A stretch of DNA of 64,000 nt from Membranipora membranacea (GCA_914767715.1 OU612066.1:19690283-19754282); one strand, 5' to 3'. Counted from the stretch's first letter, positions 1 to 11,662 are shown. Notes: generated by a model from the letters alone, not told the origin. Made by a program: numbers and translations.

Positions 1-294
1 ACTACGCTGCTGGTTGGCACATAGCATAATTTAGGAATTAGAACATAATAATCTCAGCTACTTTTTAATTGACCGCAGTTTCTTTGTTTAAAATAAAATC
101 TTTCAAACAAATCTTTTATTCTTATTATTGTTTACCCAAGGTTAGGATAGAATTAAATACATTTGTTGAATTCATTTGCTAGTTCAAGGCATTACCTTTA
201 TAGTGCTAGTATGGCTCTGAAGGCTTGAAGCAACTAACTCTCATTAACCTGTTAGTAATGCCAAGGCGGAAGGACATCAAAATTAATTTTTGCA

Positions 295-3200
295 ATGACC
301 GATAACATTGAGATTAAGGTATGTAGGAATACTGTCTTTAGCATCATATAGAGTTGCTCTTTCTTTTTTTTTCGGCTAAGACACCGGTTGAATGAATATG
401 CATCAGTTAGTTGCCTTGCCATGTCTTATATGGGGGGAGGGTAGTGGTATGTATCAGGCTGTACTCTGCACAGAACAGGTGATTGACACCCATAGTTCTC
501 AAAGACCCCTGGGAAATTTTGATTATTACTGATAGAACACATCTTTGATTTTAGAATGATGAGTATGTTCCATCTGTCAATGTTGTGATCATAGACAAAA
601 CACATGGTTGTGATTATGAGAGTTGTCTGAGTTTGAGATATTGGTGATTTGTGAGAGATTTGGTTGAAGTTGATCTGAGTTTTGTGATGTGTGGGTAGAG
701 AAAAGCCAGGGTACATCCCTCGAGAAGAGAGCGGAAGTTCAGTTAGTTTATACGCTAAGATTAGTAAACACAAGCGCTGAGTGAGACGAAATCTAGCCTG
801 AGTTCTCAGAAGATAGTCAATGGATTGAAGCGGACGTTAAATCAAATTTAATTCTACTTTCCTGTGATAGCGTTCTCTATAATTTGTATTCGGTTCTGCT
901 GAATATGATGTAGATTCTAGAGAATAGGGATGAGAATTGGGTTCTTCTGTTGGACGCTTGGTATGACTTCTATGACAACGCTCCGGTATCATCCGATATG
1001 GAAGTACTTAAGACAGAAAAAGGCAGAGAGTATTTGAAAAGGACTCTGAAAGCCATGGTGACACAAATCGATTATCCACATGTCATAGCCTGGGACAAAA
1101 CGAGAGAGCAGGTACCGTGTATTTCAACAAGCTGTTAGACTTTTCCATGCAAAACACCGCGGCCTTAATAAACCTGTGACATGGCTGTCAAGTTTACAAA
1201 GCTTCAGGCAATATGATCTTTTTTCTCAATCCCTAGAGCAAAAATACATTTTTTCCAACTTGCATGGCACAGCACATGCACAGTGTATTACTTACAGTTC
1301 TTTCGCCAAATTAATATTATTATCAACCTGCAACCTCCAGGCAGCAAACAAGTTGCCCTTTATTAACTGGATTTGTTCGGATTTCTCTGGCCTTTACTTG
1401 GTAGTCGCATCTGATTGGTTGATGTTGATTTGTTACAGGTAGCAGGCTTCTCTCTGAACAATATAACAACTCGCGATATGACTGAGCAGCAGATTGAGAA
1501 GCTGAGATCCAGGGCGAGTATTATAGACAGTGTCGGGTTCACCGATGAGGAGAAGAGCTCGATAATTAAAATGACAGAGTTTCTAGCTAAAGCAGATGAG
1601 ATAACCGATTTCTTCAACAGGTTTGAGTGAGTTATTTTGAACAAGACTTTGGGCTTTAGTGGGCTAGTGGGCCACTTACAACTATGAGGATTTGGGAAAT
1701 AAGCAAAAAAGTAAAATTTTGCAAATATTATTTTAAAACAAAACACACATGTTTTGAATGGATTGTAATTTTGTTATGAATGTCCATCAATCTTCGGAGT
1801 TATCTGCCCCTCTTCTGTACTGCTGTATTGTAGTATAATCCCTAACCACGCAGGTAGAATAAATTGGTTGTATCCATCCGGCAGCTAATACTTATACTAA
1901 TACTAATACTTATACTAATACTATTACTTATACTTATACTAATACTTATACTAATACTTATACTAATACTAATACTAACACTAATACTAACACTAACACT
2001 AATACTTACACTAATACTCATACTTATACTAATACTAATACTAATACTGACTGACTCATGGAAAGACATGTGACAGCATGGAAAGACATGCTGACAAGCT
2101 GGGAAGACAGCTAAACCTACTACAAGGGGCCCCAGCAATGGGCCATGTAAGGCCAATAACCCTAACACGTACGCTGTCTTTCAAAGGGTAGCAATGGTGG
2201 ATTGGAATGTGCTGTGGGATGAGAGAACACAACTCCGAGTAGTGAATAGCGGGCTATCTAATTAGCGCCATCGACCCATTCTTTTTCTGGGATGGTGAGA
2301 TGGCGCAATCGGTTAGCGCGCTTGCTATTCACTGCAAGGCGATTAGTGCCGCAGGAGTTGTGGGTTCGAGCCCCACTGGGAGAGCTTTCATTGTTGATTG
2401 TTCCAGCCCCCAGCACCTTCGGGTGTATACCTCCCCAAGACTGCCTCTCTGCACTCCTCCCGCTTGTCATCTCCACATATTTTCCTGTCTTGCATCCAAA
2501 TTTTACTCATCTGTCTGCAACTCAATAGCTTTCATCATCAAAGATTCAGAGACAATCCACTACACAAGTTAACTAACCTATATCATGAAGCCAAACAACG
2601 CCCAAGTGAGGAGAAAATAAACTATGTAGCAACCTGTGTAGTATGATAGAAAGCTTAACCTATTTTTAACCCATCTGTACCCTACATGTATTACTTATAT
2701 ATATATATATATATATATACAGGCTCGTAATTTTAGGGGGGCAAGAAATCTAAATAAAGTGAACTAAAATCGAATTAATTGAATAATTTGTGTCAAAAGC
2801 AGCTCCTTTGGGATTTCCTTTTGCTTTATCCTTTGGTTTTTCCTAAATTGCTTCCATCACTCCTCCAAGTGATAATTTGAACCTGACTCAGATTTTTGCC
2901 TCCCTACCACTGTAATGTACCAAAGAGTACCTTCAAGAGCAATCTGATTGATTACAAACCCGTGGGGGGGAGGGAGGCGTTTTAACATTGAGTGCTTATG
3001 GTAGAAAACCTGGTCGATGGTATGCTTTCCCTCTTCAGCACATACCAAGGAAATCAACGCCGATATGCTAAAAAATATTTTACTTTGATTAAAAATCCAA
3101 CTTTTACATGTTTGTTATCCATCAACGAATAATCTATCTATGTTACTTTTTTTCTTCCATCTAGGGAGCAGTCATATTTTGAGGTGTCAAAGCTAGGCGT

Positions 3201-3453
3201 AAGAGCTGAATATGGGAAGCAGGGAATAGGGAGACGGTTGGTTGAACAGAGTCTGGAGATTGCTAAGAATTTAGGCTATTCTACTGTTCTTTCACATGTA
3301 GGCAGCACATACAGTGTCAAAGTATGCTACAACTGCGGATTTGAGCCCATAGCAGACACGAGTTATGCTGACTACTTCGAGTTATATTATAAAATGAGTG
3401 AAAAAACTAAAAAATTGCACCCAAAACGTGTATCCATGATGAAACAACTTTGA
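295..3453 (+). CDS. GNAT-family N-acetyltransferase, arylalkylamine N-acetyltransferase-like, copy A1
   Basis: Four exons: 295-318, 914-1111, 1439-1626 and 3165-3453, joined at GT-AG sites to give 699 nt (232 residues). Exon lengths 198, 188 and 289 recur in the paralogues, which supports the model. The acetyl-CoA-binding GNAT motif A is seen as Q-G-I-G at residues 156-159 after LGVRAEYGK. A C-terminal pattern, NCGFEP then a tyrosine-rich strand and LHPKRVSMMKQL, resembles invertebrate (insect-type) arylalkylamine/dopamine N-acetyltransferases, which acetylate amines in the cytosol. The substrate is inferred from family only. The start is the ATG of MTDNIEIK. Upstream sequence resembling the longer N-terminal exon of copy A2 is out of frame here by one base. 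AATAAA at 3492 is a likely poly(A) signal. Introns 2 and 3 carry a microsatellite and a tRNA-like element. Confidence 0.8.
1884..2048. repeat. Hexanucleotide microsatellite, (ACTAAT/ACTTAT)n
   Basis: About 165 bp of degenerate tandem hexamers alternating ACTAAT, ACTTAT and ACTAAC lies in the third intron of copy A1. It ends about 75 bp before a tRNA-like repeat element. The long ORFs over it on both strands are simple-repeat artefacts. Confidence 0.95.
2124..2435 (+). mobile_element. tRNA-derived short element (SINE-like), copy 1
   Basis: A block of about 310 bp is repeated at 57761-58070. It contains a pol III A box (GATGGCGCAATCGGTTAGCG near 2293) and a B box (GGGTTCGAGCCCC at 2362-2374), as in tRNA-derived SINEs. 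Unusually, about 170 bp of shared sequence precedes the tRNA-like part. The segment 2241-2275 is an imperfect reverse complement of the A-box region, so the element can fold on itself. The ORFs over it are not genes. It lies inside intron 3 of copy A1. Confidence 0.75.
2696..2719. repeat. (TA)n microsatellite
   Basis: A run of about 12 TA dinucleotides within intron 3 of the A1 gene. Confidence 0.95.
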
Positions 3454-4579
3454 AATGTCTATCAGAGGAAGATGGAAATAATTTCTTTCAGAATAAATGA
3501 CCTCTCAGATTCAATCAAGAGGTGATATAGTTCAAGGTCACTGGTTCTATGCTAGGATTTACAGCGTATGGAAAATCCCAAATTCATGTACTTTTAATTT
3601 TTACATATTAGCAATTATGACTGAATGTTATCATCTCTTGCCTGGACTAGAACTTTTTTTCTAACGCTTCTTCTTCTTCATTCCATGCTCATTTCCATGC
3701 ACTCATAAAAAAGTGGTGCAAAGTTAAGCTGGTGAAACCTCTACTTCTTTAAACAAAAATTATATCGATGGTCATTACCGCTGCAACCACATGGTGGTAC
3801 TTTGTAGACCGGTTGAGGATGACCAAGCTTGAGACATATTCAACTATGACTTTGTGTCAGAGTTAGAGAAAGCCATGCCATTGTGATTTTATGTTCTTGT
3901 ATAGAGCATATTAATACCACTTCCAACCAGGGAGTTTGGGGCATCCCTGTTTCATCCCACAATGCACCAGACTTTCTTGGAGTTGAGCTCTTTTATTGAG
4001 TTGGCAAACAACTCCCGTTGACATGTTTTGATCACATTTATACAGGCAATAACAAAATGGTCAAACAGAACGCCTTGCATACAGTCATGTATGATAGATA
4101 TTTCATTGTAGTAAAAATAAAGAGTCCCAAATAGCAATAAACAACGACAGAACAGCGCTATAGCATAACCACAATAATGACATTATATAAGTTATGAGGA
4201 AATGTTGGTCAGCAAATGCCGATTATTTAAAAAAAACCAGAGATGTTTTGGTTAATTAACCAATCAGAACCCTATGGTGTAACTGTCTTAATGTCTTCTT
4301 CCCATTGTGTATGACATAAGTGTGCACTGCACTTCTAAATGATGTTGCGACATCAGCACTGTATGTCATTGTTAGCACAATGTTAAACTGTTAAGTTACG
4401 TGATGACATTCAGATATTTTTGTCAGCAAGTCATAAGCACATAACGCTTGCTTAATTGTTTGCAAGTTATCATGACAAAATCAGATATTTATTTGTTAAT
4501 TTAACTTAATTCAGAGTTATCTCGTACCAATGGGCAGTGAGAGTAGTCGAGTTTCTCCTTCTGTTTGTAACCTTTAAAG
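3454..4579. other. Spacer between copy A1 and the next gene
   Basis: This holds the probable 3'UTR and poly(A) signal (3492) of copy A1, then AT-rich DNA. I see no convincing exon. The 61-codon minus-strand ORF at 3952-4137 has no coding features I can recognise. Confidence 0.6.
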
Positions 4580-6689
4580 ATATAAAGGAGAGAATGGCAG
4601 GCCGATTGGTAAGTGATATCCACGTCTTTTTTTGCTTTTGTCACAACTACTTTTATAAAAATTATGCTTAAATAATTATTAAATTATATATTTAAATTAT
4701 TGAGAAGCGAAAAACAACCACTTCTTCTTCTTCTGATTCGTCCCTTAGGAGAATTGTACTTACTTTTCACAGATGAAGTCTCTCACCCGAAGCTTTCCTA
4801 TCTTGTTATTGATGTGCCACCGCCTCCAAACACCGACTGGAGACAAGACCCAAAAACGAGGCAAGTTTGGAGAATCAAGAGAAAGCCTGACCCTTATATG
4901 TCTGAATCCCGGAAGCCTGAAAAACTAGCTTTCACCCAGGAAGGTCAAGGCAAGGAGTAATCGAGAAAACAGTTTTAAAGACTTAGTTTGAGGCTGCTAT
5001 TTTGTATCACATCTTATTCTCCACATTTCATTCTATCATGTGAGCGATTTCCATCTTTTAGAATCCAAATACTGAGGAAGTAATGGCCTCTCAAACTTCC
5101 AGGGTGATCACCCTCAATTGGCATTGGGAATCTGCGGGCTAACCGTGTGGAACATCACAACGCGTCATACTTATTATGAGTTATTACACTAATAATCACA
5201 CAGATAAGATGATGATCAAAATTCAGACCTAGTGGGGCTCGAACCTGGGTCTTACATACCAGCAGGCCACGCCGCTACCATTAGACAATATAGCTCAGCG
5301 TTAGCGGTGTTGCCTGCATGGCCATTTGGACCTGGTTTCGAGACCCTCTATAGCCCTGAACATTTTGACCATCATTCAATCAATTAGTATATCATAAAAG
5401 GCCTAAGTATTACGCGTTGTGACGTCCCACACGGTGGGCCAGCTGATTCTTAATGCCGATAGACTGCCGTCACCTTGGAAGTTCGAGAGACCATAACTCA
5501 ATATTTGGATTCTCAAAGCTCGAAATCGCTCACATGATAGAATAAAATATTGAGAATAAGATGTGAAACAAAATAGCAGCCTCAAACTAAATCTTTAAGG
5601 CCTAAACGATCAACCACCAAGTTATCCGATTTTTATATACCAAGGTCGAGAACAACTGAACAAGGCCAAGCTACACTGTGCAACACTAGTTACATTTAGT
5701 CAGTCAGTATTGATTTTTATATTTATTTGTTTATTTTTTTTGCTTTTACTTTATTCACCTTTATGCACCCAGTAAAAATTTTATTTTTATGTAAACATCT
5801 CTGGGGAGAGGGTTTTTAAATTAAACAAACAAGCAAATATTTGATACTGGTGTAGGGACCACAGTTGCAGATTTTGCCATAAGCTCTGATGGTGAGTCAG
5901 GTGATGAACTGATTGTTGAGAGACTGAAATTCCCGACTCCCGCAGTCAATGTTACAGCTCCTCAACCATCACAAACATCACTGCCAAACAATGTGAGTAA
6001 AATGGACGGCTCAAAATTCAATAATTAATATCCAGCATCTAGATGCAGGTCATCCCTCCTCCCGCAGGACATGAATATATCAAGGCTTTTACAAATCTGG
6101 AGAAATGATGAACAGTAACTGCTGCCTCACAGTTCAGTGACAAGTATTTCATAATCAGGAATTAATTGTTAAGCAACAAAACTGGAAAATTAATCTTCTT
6201 ATCAACCCAAATTTTCAGGTTGTATTTGGCTTCTTCACCATACGAGAAACTCACTCAGGAGAACATGCCACATATATACCTAAACATGATCCTTAGTCTG
6301 CCCATCATGATGTCACCAAGATCGAGCAAAGGAGACCTAGACAAGGCGATCCTCAGCCGTCTTATACAAGAACAGCAGATCGCACAGCTAGATACAAGAT
6401 TATGTTAAATAGAAAACAGCCTATGACAGGCAAAGCCCTAACAGATGATATGTTGGTAGGTATAGTATTATATAATGCCATGTTATGTCATATCAGGCCA
6501 TCACGCTCACTTCTTTTTCTTATCATACCCTGTGACATCAAGCTAGCTCTCATCAAGCTCGCGATTAACTGTTGATGATCGTTTCAATGGTACATTTACG
6601 TTGTAGACTTAATAGTAATAGTCAATTGTTTACATAGGTGTATTTTTGAAACAGTCGCATTAAAGTATTATTATATATTGCAGGACTAG
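4580..6689 (+). CDS. Unrecognised multi-exon gene (5' end not found), possibly broken by an in-frame TAG
   Basis: Splice phases link exons 4580-4608, 4749-4943, 5871-5992, 6219-6455 and a tiny last exon, GAC TAG, at 6684-6689. The phases agree at every junction (1, 1, 0, 0). The predicted product is hydrophilic: ELYLLFTDEVSHPKLSYLVI, a PPPP run, a Lys/Arg-rich stretch, an acidic SSDGESGDEL segment, then FGFFTIRETHSGEHA and a basic tail. In the fourth exon a TAG at 6294-6296 interrupts 79 otherwise open codons that end at a good donor. So either the protein stops there or the gene is a young pseudogene. The second intron carries a head-to-head SINE pair. I do not recognise the family. It lies between two acetyltransferase copies. 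Confidence 0.4.
4973..5600. mobile_element. Head-to-head pair of tRNA-derived SINEs forming a 630-bp inverted repeat
   Basis: The left arm (4973 to about 5286) and right arm (about 5287-5600) are diverged reverse complements with almost no spacer. At the centre both arms begin with a tRNA-like head. On the plus strand this is TAGCTCAGCGTTAGCGG at 5291 with B box GGTTTCGAGACC at 5334-5345. On the minus strand the B box GGTTCGAGCCCC reads from 5245 to 5234. The outer ends share a conserved tail (TTTGAGGCTGCTATTTTGT and its reverse complement). The pair sits within the intron 4944-5870 of the unrecognised gene. Confidence 0.75.
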
Positions 6690-7370
6690 AACCCCAACAA
6701 AGATGGATGGACCATTGATCTCAAGTGAGCCTGTGATATACGATAAAGCTGCCTGTAGTCTCACACCAATATCAATACAAGGTCCTGAGCCTCAACCAAA
6801 GAAAACTCTCCTTCCTAGAGTACCGCTGCGTCAATCATCCAAGCTTCAACTATCATTGGTTCTACCACATTCTGTGTATAACTAAACTATGATTTGTCAA
6901 AGTTCAGAGCTGAAATACGTCCTGGCCTTTATTTTATTTGTTAAACAATACAATTATTGTATACAGATGAGGTTGCATTTAACGATTCAACTTGATGCTT
7001 GCAAGGTGGCTATCGGCTCAAGTTTAAAAATGTTCACCCGGGCGAATGAGTAGGCTGTGTAGTTTATTATAAGTATATATATATATCACCCTAAGAATTC
7101 TACTGTCCTCAACCAGGAATAATTGACATGGCAACACAGAGCACAGATACTGGTACCGATCAGCAGACAGCAGTTACTGTGTACAGGTGAAGACTGAGAT
7201 GATAACTCAGCCATATTTGGTGACCACCATCCCAGCTTGTTTGTACCAGGGTATACTCATTGTTGCTAGAGGAAAAAGAGTTTTCCACCGGAGCAGCCCA
7301 CTCTGGGGAAGCCATTTACTGTATCATAGGATTCCGATAAGTTTCTTAACGTCCTGATTGTGTAGACCTG
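6690..7370. other. Spacer with a weak ORF (6703-6885)
   Basis: A 60-codon plus-strand ORF (6703-6885) follows the tiny last exon of the neighbouring gene. It could be an alternative reading of that exon or 3'UTR. The rest, including a TA-rich stretch near 7075-7085, is the 3' flank of copy B1 on the minus strand. I see no other gene. Confidence 0.4.
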
Positions 7371-9056
7371 TTAGATGTTCTTCAGCATTGTGATACATAC
7401 TGGGTGTTTCTCTTTCAAACTGTCATCTATCTTTTCATAAAGTTTATATTTATCAGCATATCTTGTTTCTATTTCAGGCTCAAACCCGCAATCGTAGCCA
7501 ATCTTTGCACTGTATGAGCTACCAAAGTTTGCCATGACTACCTGATGCCCCGCCTTTTGAGCTTGTTTTACGCTGAACTCAACCAACTTTTTGCCAATTC
7601 CCTGTTTTCCATATTCACTCTTGACGGAAAGAAATAAAATTTGCCAATAGCTCCTGTGACTGAAAATCAGACAAATAATGTAATAAGAGTTAGATTGATC
7701 ACAGATGCAAGTTTTGAGTTATCTTCGTTGATACCAGAAGTATGTAATCTTTACAGTTGTGTGGAAGCCCAACAATTATCAACACACAAACTTTTCAATT
7801 GACAACATGTAACCATTACCTTAGTTAGACCTTGAAGTGGGAGAACAAGGAATAGGAATGATGCGATGTGATTTATCTACAGACTTTGACAAGATAAAAC
7901 TTTAATCTTTGCTGCTAAAACTTACTTCAGCCTGCCAAACATGTCCAACTTGTTTTCAATCTCTGGCCAGAATTCCTGTTCCATGGCTATTTCTTCCTTT
8001 GCATCTACACTAAGCTGAGAATTATTGATAACCTGGTGTGTTCTGTCAAACATCTCATTCACCTCTGAGACAGTATCTTTGTAGACTTGTAGATTGACAC
8101 AAAAGCCTGCTACCTGTATTAACCATGGAATAAAACAAGTTCTACATAACACACGAAATACATTACAAAGTTATCCTCTCCTCAGTCATCAGGACACAAC
8201 TCAAGATATCACGGTCAGGGTCCATAAACTATGCAACTTTAGATAGTCATGAGCAAATCTGCGTCTTTTCAGTTCACCAACCTGTTCCCTGATTGAATCC
8301 CAGGCTATCACAATAGGGCTATCAATATTTTGGACGAATGCATGAAGCAGTCTTCTCAGATAGTCTTTACCCTCTGCTGTTTGGAACGCCTTGATAGCAG
8401 AGCCTGGCGGACAAAACCAGTGGAACTCATACCATGAGTCTAAGAGTAGTGTCCAATTCTTATCTTTTTCTTCCAGGAGCTACAAAGATATCAGTGAATA
8501 ATTGACGAAACCAAATTATGACCGCTCAGTCCTACAAAATACAATATAACTAACACATATTCGAAATCATTGTATAACCAAGATAACAATGTTGTTTGCT
8601 TTTTTCAGCAAATCTGGACAATCTTGTACAACCGCCAAATGCCAATTATTCACATGGTTGCATAGAATGCATCTAGTGAAGTTGGCAGAGAGGTGGATGC
8701 GTTTGTAACAGAGGATGATGGGTTGTAGACACTAATCCACCGATGATCCCATCCGGATGGGTTTTTTGGCAGTCAATAAAACTGCTCCAAGCCCATCCGG
8801 AAGGGCCACCTGGATGAGGTCATGATGTCACACTTTGAGATTGTTACAAGGTGAAATGGATCGGTAATTGTCATAAGTGGATGATCTTCTTAAAGAGATG
8901 TGTGCAAAAACATGTTGTGCCAAAAGTTTTGGCACAACATGTTTGGGTACTGTGATTGACCTTCTAGGTCAAATCACTTTTTGATCTTAAACATTTCTAA
9001 CATATATTTTAGTGATTGTTCATTAACAACTGTTTATTGCTTACCTTAACCTCCAT
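7371..9056 (-). CDS. GNAT-family N-acetyltransferase, arylalkylamine N-acetyltransferase-like, copy B1
   Basis: Minus-strand exons 9045-9056, 8282-8479, 7926-8113 and 7371-7659 (12, 198, 188 and 289 nt) give 228 residues. The start MEVK is the type-B form of the tiny first exon. GNAT motif A reads EYGKQGIGKKLV, followed by the conserved IGYDCGFEPEIETRYAD and a C-terminal HPVCITMLKNI. The closest relative in the window is copy B2 (14.8 kb). The second exon carries the type-B signature FCPPGSAI. Reading upstream of the ATG stays open for at least 13 codons, so a longer N-terminus is possible. It lies directly downstream of, and parallel to, copy A2 on the same strand (463 bp apart), as an A-to-B tandem pair. 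The first intron contains a perfect 37-bp palindrome. Confidence 0.8.
8908..8944. repeat. Perfect 37-bp palindrome
   Basis: Two 18-bp arms (AAACATGTTGTGCCAAAA and its exact reverse complement) surround one central G. It lies in the first intron of copy B1. A weaker foldback around the doubled motif CATCCGGATGGG lies at about 8750-8816. Confidence 0.9.
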
Positions 9057-9188
9057 TGCTGTTGTCCCTAGCTTGTTAAGACTGAAACTGAGTGTCAATT
9101 ATGACCAATATTTACAAGGAAACTAAAATATCTAGTGACTAGTTAAGCTCAGCATGCTACTACTCTAGCCTGGGCAGGCTGTCGTGTC

Positions 9189-9203
9189 GGGGGGGGGGGG
9201 GGG
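9189..9203. repeat. Poly(dG) tract, 15 bp
   Basis: An uninterrupted run of 15 G on the plus strand. It is one of nine dG:dC tracts of at least 12 bp in the window. Confidence 0.95.
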
Positions 9204-9517
9204 TGTTTATTGGTTGGCTTTCATTTATCTTGAATTACTTTTGATATAGATATAGGCTATCAGTTTGCCAAGCTCAAGAAATGTACAATGTCCTGTGGTC
9301 TCATATTGTCACAGTGACAAAGATTATAAATACAAGTCATTGACAGTGATTAGATATTTGTTCTGTTTCATGTCAAAAATTGACCTCAAACAGGATACAT
9401 GTGGCTTAGGTATTTTCATGGTGTTTGTATCATTGTGGCAAATTATAAATGGAAACTGATTATGTCACATGGCTTAAAATTTGCCACAAACTCTGGTATG
9501 CTTTCCTGGTTGACACT

Positions 9518-11602
9518 TCAAAGTCGTTTCACCATTGATACACATTTTGGATGTAAACTTTTAGTTTCTTCACTCATCTCGAAATAGTCTGCATTACTTG
9601 TCTCTGCTATTGACTCAAATCCACAGCTGTAGCATAACTTTGCACTGAAAGTGCTGCTCAAATGTGACAGGACAATCGAATAGCCTAAGCTTTTGGCAAT
9701 ATCCAGACTGTGTTCCACCAATCGTCTTCCTAATCCTTTCTTTCCGTATTCAGTTCTCACTCCAAGAAAGAACACCTCAAAATAAGACTGCACCCTGAAG
9801 AAAAAGAATGATTGTTGAAAAAATTGCAATATATCAGTAAGCCGTGTCAAAAATTTTGATATCGTTTACAGACACTTCCACAAATACACTGAAATAATTT
9901 TGTAAGCACTCTACTTTGTTGCAATGGGAACAGGAATGCACAAACTTCATCTAGATTTGATTAGGTGATTGTATAGACTTAGAGTCATAAGTGGTGTGAC
10001 GGTTAAGGGTAAGGATTGGTGATCTTGTGATCCAGTTTCGATTTCTGATTCATCCTGGCCAGGTCTGTTCGGATCAGGACAATAAATACAGGAGGTCCAC
10101 TGTGTGCTTGCATGCAGTATAAAGATTCCATTTGCCTCTTTGAAAAATTAGTATCCGGCAATGGCAGGCAAGGTTATAGGGTATCTACCCCCACACATGC
10201 CGCCTGTCCTTAGGGGGGCCGGTTAAATTGGACGGTCAAATAAGACCCAGTGTATAGAAGAAAAAAGAGTCTCATCTTGCATGGATTTGCACGGAAATTG
10301 CAAGAGCTTTTTTATGTTTTTTAAACATTTTAAGTGTGCAGACTTTGCATGCAAATCAATGAGAATTACGGGGACCCAATACGCCCCACTAAAAATAGCA
10401 CTAAGTCTTGTGCATAATAACTCACTCAAACCTGTTGAAGAAATCAGTTCTCTCATCTACTTTGGCTAGAAACTTTCTCAGTTTGATAATCGCGCTCTTC
10501 TCCTCATCGGTGAACCCGACACTGTCTATAATACTCGCCCTGGATCTCAGCTTCTCAACCTGCTGCTCAGTCATATCACGAGTTGTTACATTGTTCAGAG
10601 AGAAGCCTGCCACCTGTAACAAATCAAAGTCAACCAATCAGAAGCGACTACCTAAGACAGGCCAGAGAGAAATCCAAACAACTCAGTCAATCAGGATCAT
10701 CAATCTAAGGCAGTCTCTATAAATTCAGTTCAATCTGCGTCAGCCTTTCAGGGTCAGCCAATCAAGGTCAGTCAGTCAGCACTTTATTGTGGCCTGGAGA
10801 AATCTTGTTTACTCTAAAGTCAGCCAAAGATGTGTGAGAAGAACACAGTGTATTTGCTAGCTTACTATGAACTAGAGGAAAGTGAGCAACTACAGCCAAA
10901 CCAAAGCCATTTCATTTCTACTGATAGGAAAGATCATATTGACTGAAGATTTTCGAATGAAGCTGCCGTGTCACCAATTAACAAACATGTACTAACTTAT
11001 TATGAGAGTGGACCGTACCTGCTCTTTGACTTTATCCCAGGCTATGACAAGTGGATAATCTATTAGTATCACCATAGCTTTCAGAATCTTCTTCAAATAC
11101 TCTCTGCCTTTTTCTGAGCGGAACACTGTGATCTCAGATGTTATCGGATTGTTGTCCCAGAAGTCATACCAAGCGTCCAGCAGAAGAACCCAATTCTCCT
11201 CACCATTCTCCAGAACCTACATCATGAGCAGCAGAAACATATTGAAAGGTTTTGTCTTTATCAAAGCATCTATTAGAGAGAATGCTGCCGATGAGTAGCC
11301 CAGTTCATAAAATAATGATTTCCTTTTGAAGTTTGGGCTAAGCAGCAATTCATCGACCATCTCCGGAGTATTCAGGCTATATGTCCTCTCACCCAGTATG
11401 ACTCAATGTTTGCACTTAACTTCTCAATAAATATAAGCTTTGTTAATACTTACTAGGTCGACAGGTTTCTACCGCTAAGGGTATTGTCTACCGTGGTGTC
11501 TACAGTGGTAGGTGTCTTAAATGATTTATACAACTAGCAAGTCTATTAATGAATTGCTAAAAATAATGTTTAACATACCTTAATCTCAATGTTATCCGTC
11601 AT
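9518..11602 (-). CDS. GNAT-family N-acetyltransferase, arylalkylamine N-acetyltransferase-like, copy A2
   Basis: Minus-strand exons 11579-11602, 11019-11216, 10426-10613 and 9518-9794 (24, 198, 188 and 277 nt) give 228 residues. It starts MTDNIEIK as in copy A1. Motif A reads EYGKKGLGRRLVE, and the C-terminal half has YSCGFESIAETSNADYFE. The last exon is 12 nt shorter than in its paralogues: four residues, LYYK of copy A1, are missing just after DYFE. This is an in-frame loss near the predicted substrate-side strand. Upstream of the ATG the frame is open for about 20 codons back to an AG acceptor at about 11661, so a longer first exon (SELSKLSVGLRRKAIKPNLP) is plausible. It forms the upstream member of the inverted A2-B1 pair. 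Confidence 0.8.
9975..10160 (+). mobile_element. Possible tRNA-like SINE relic
   Basis: GTGTGACGGTTAAGGGTAAGG near 10004, followed by a B-box-like CAGTTTCGATTTCTG near 10033, resembles the A and B boxes of a tRNA-derived SINE with eroded consensus. It lies within intron 3 of copy A2. No second copy was found in the window, so the call is weak. Confidence 0.3.
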
Positions 11603-11662
11603 CGGTAGATTAGGTTTGATAGCCTTTCTCCTTAGCCCAACTGACAGCTTAGATAATTCACT

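Noticed and set aside
1842-2168. Long serine/isoleucine and leucine/isoleucine repeat ORFs on both strands
   Set aside because: They are translations of the hexanucleotide microsatellite at 1884-2048.
2292-2374. A tRNA gene at the A/B boxes
   Set aside because: The distance between the boxes and the lack of a foldable acceptor stem, plus a repeated copy at 57.9 kb with long shared flanks, make it a tRNA-derived repeat.
3952-4137. A 61-codon minus-strand ORF as a gene
   Set aside because: No motif, splice signal or compositional support.
5403-5585. Minus-strand ORF of 60 codons
   Set aside because: It lies wholly in the right arm of the head-to-head SINE pair.
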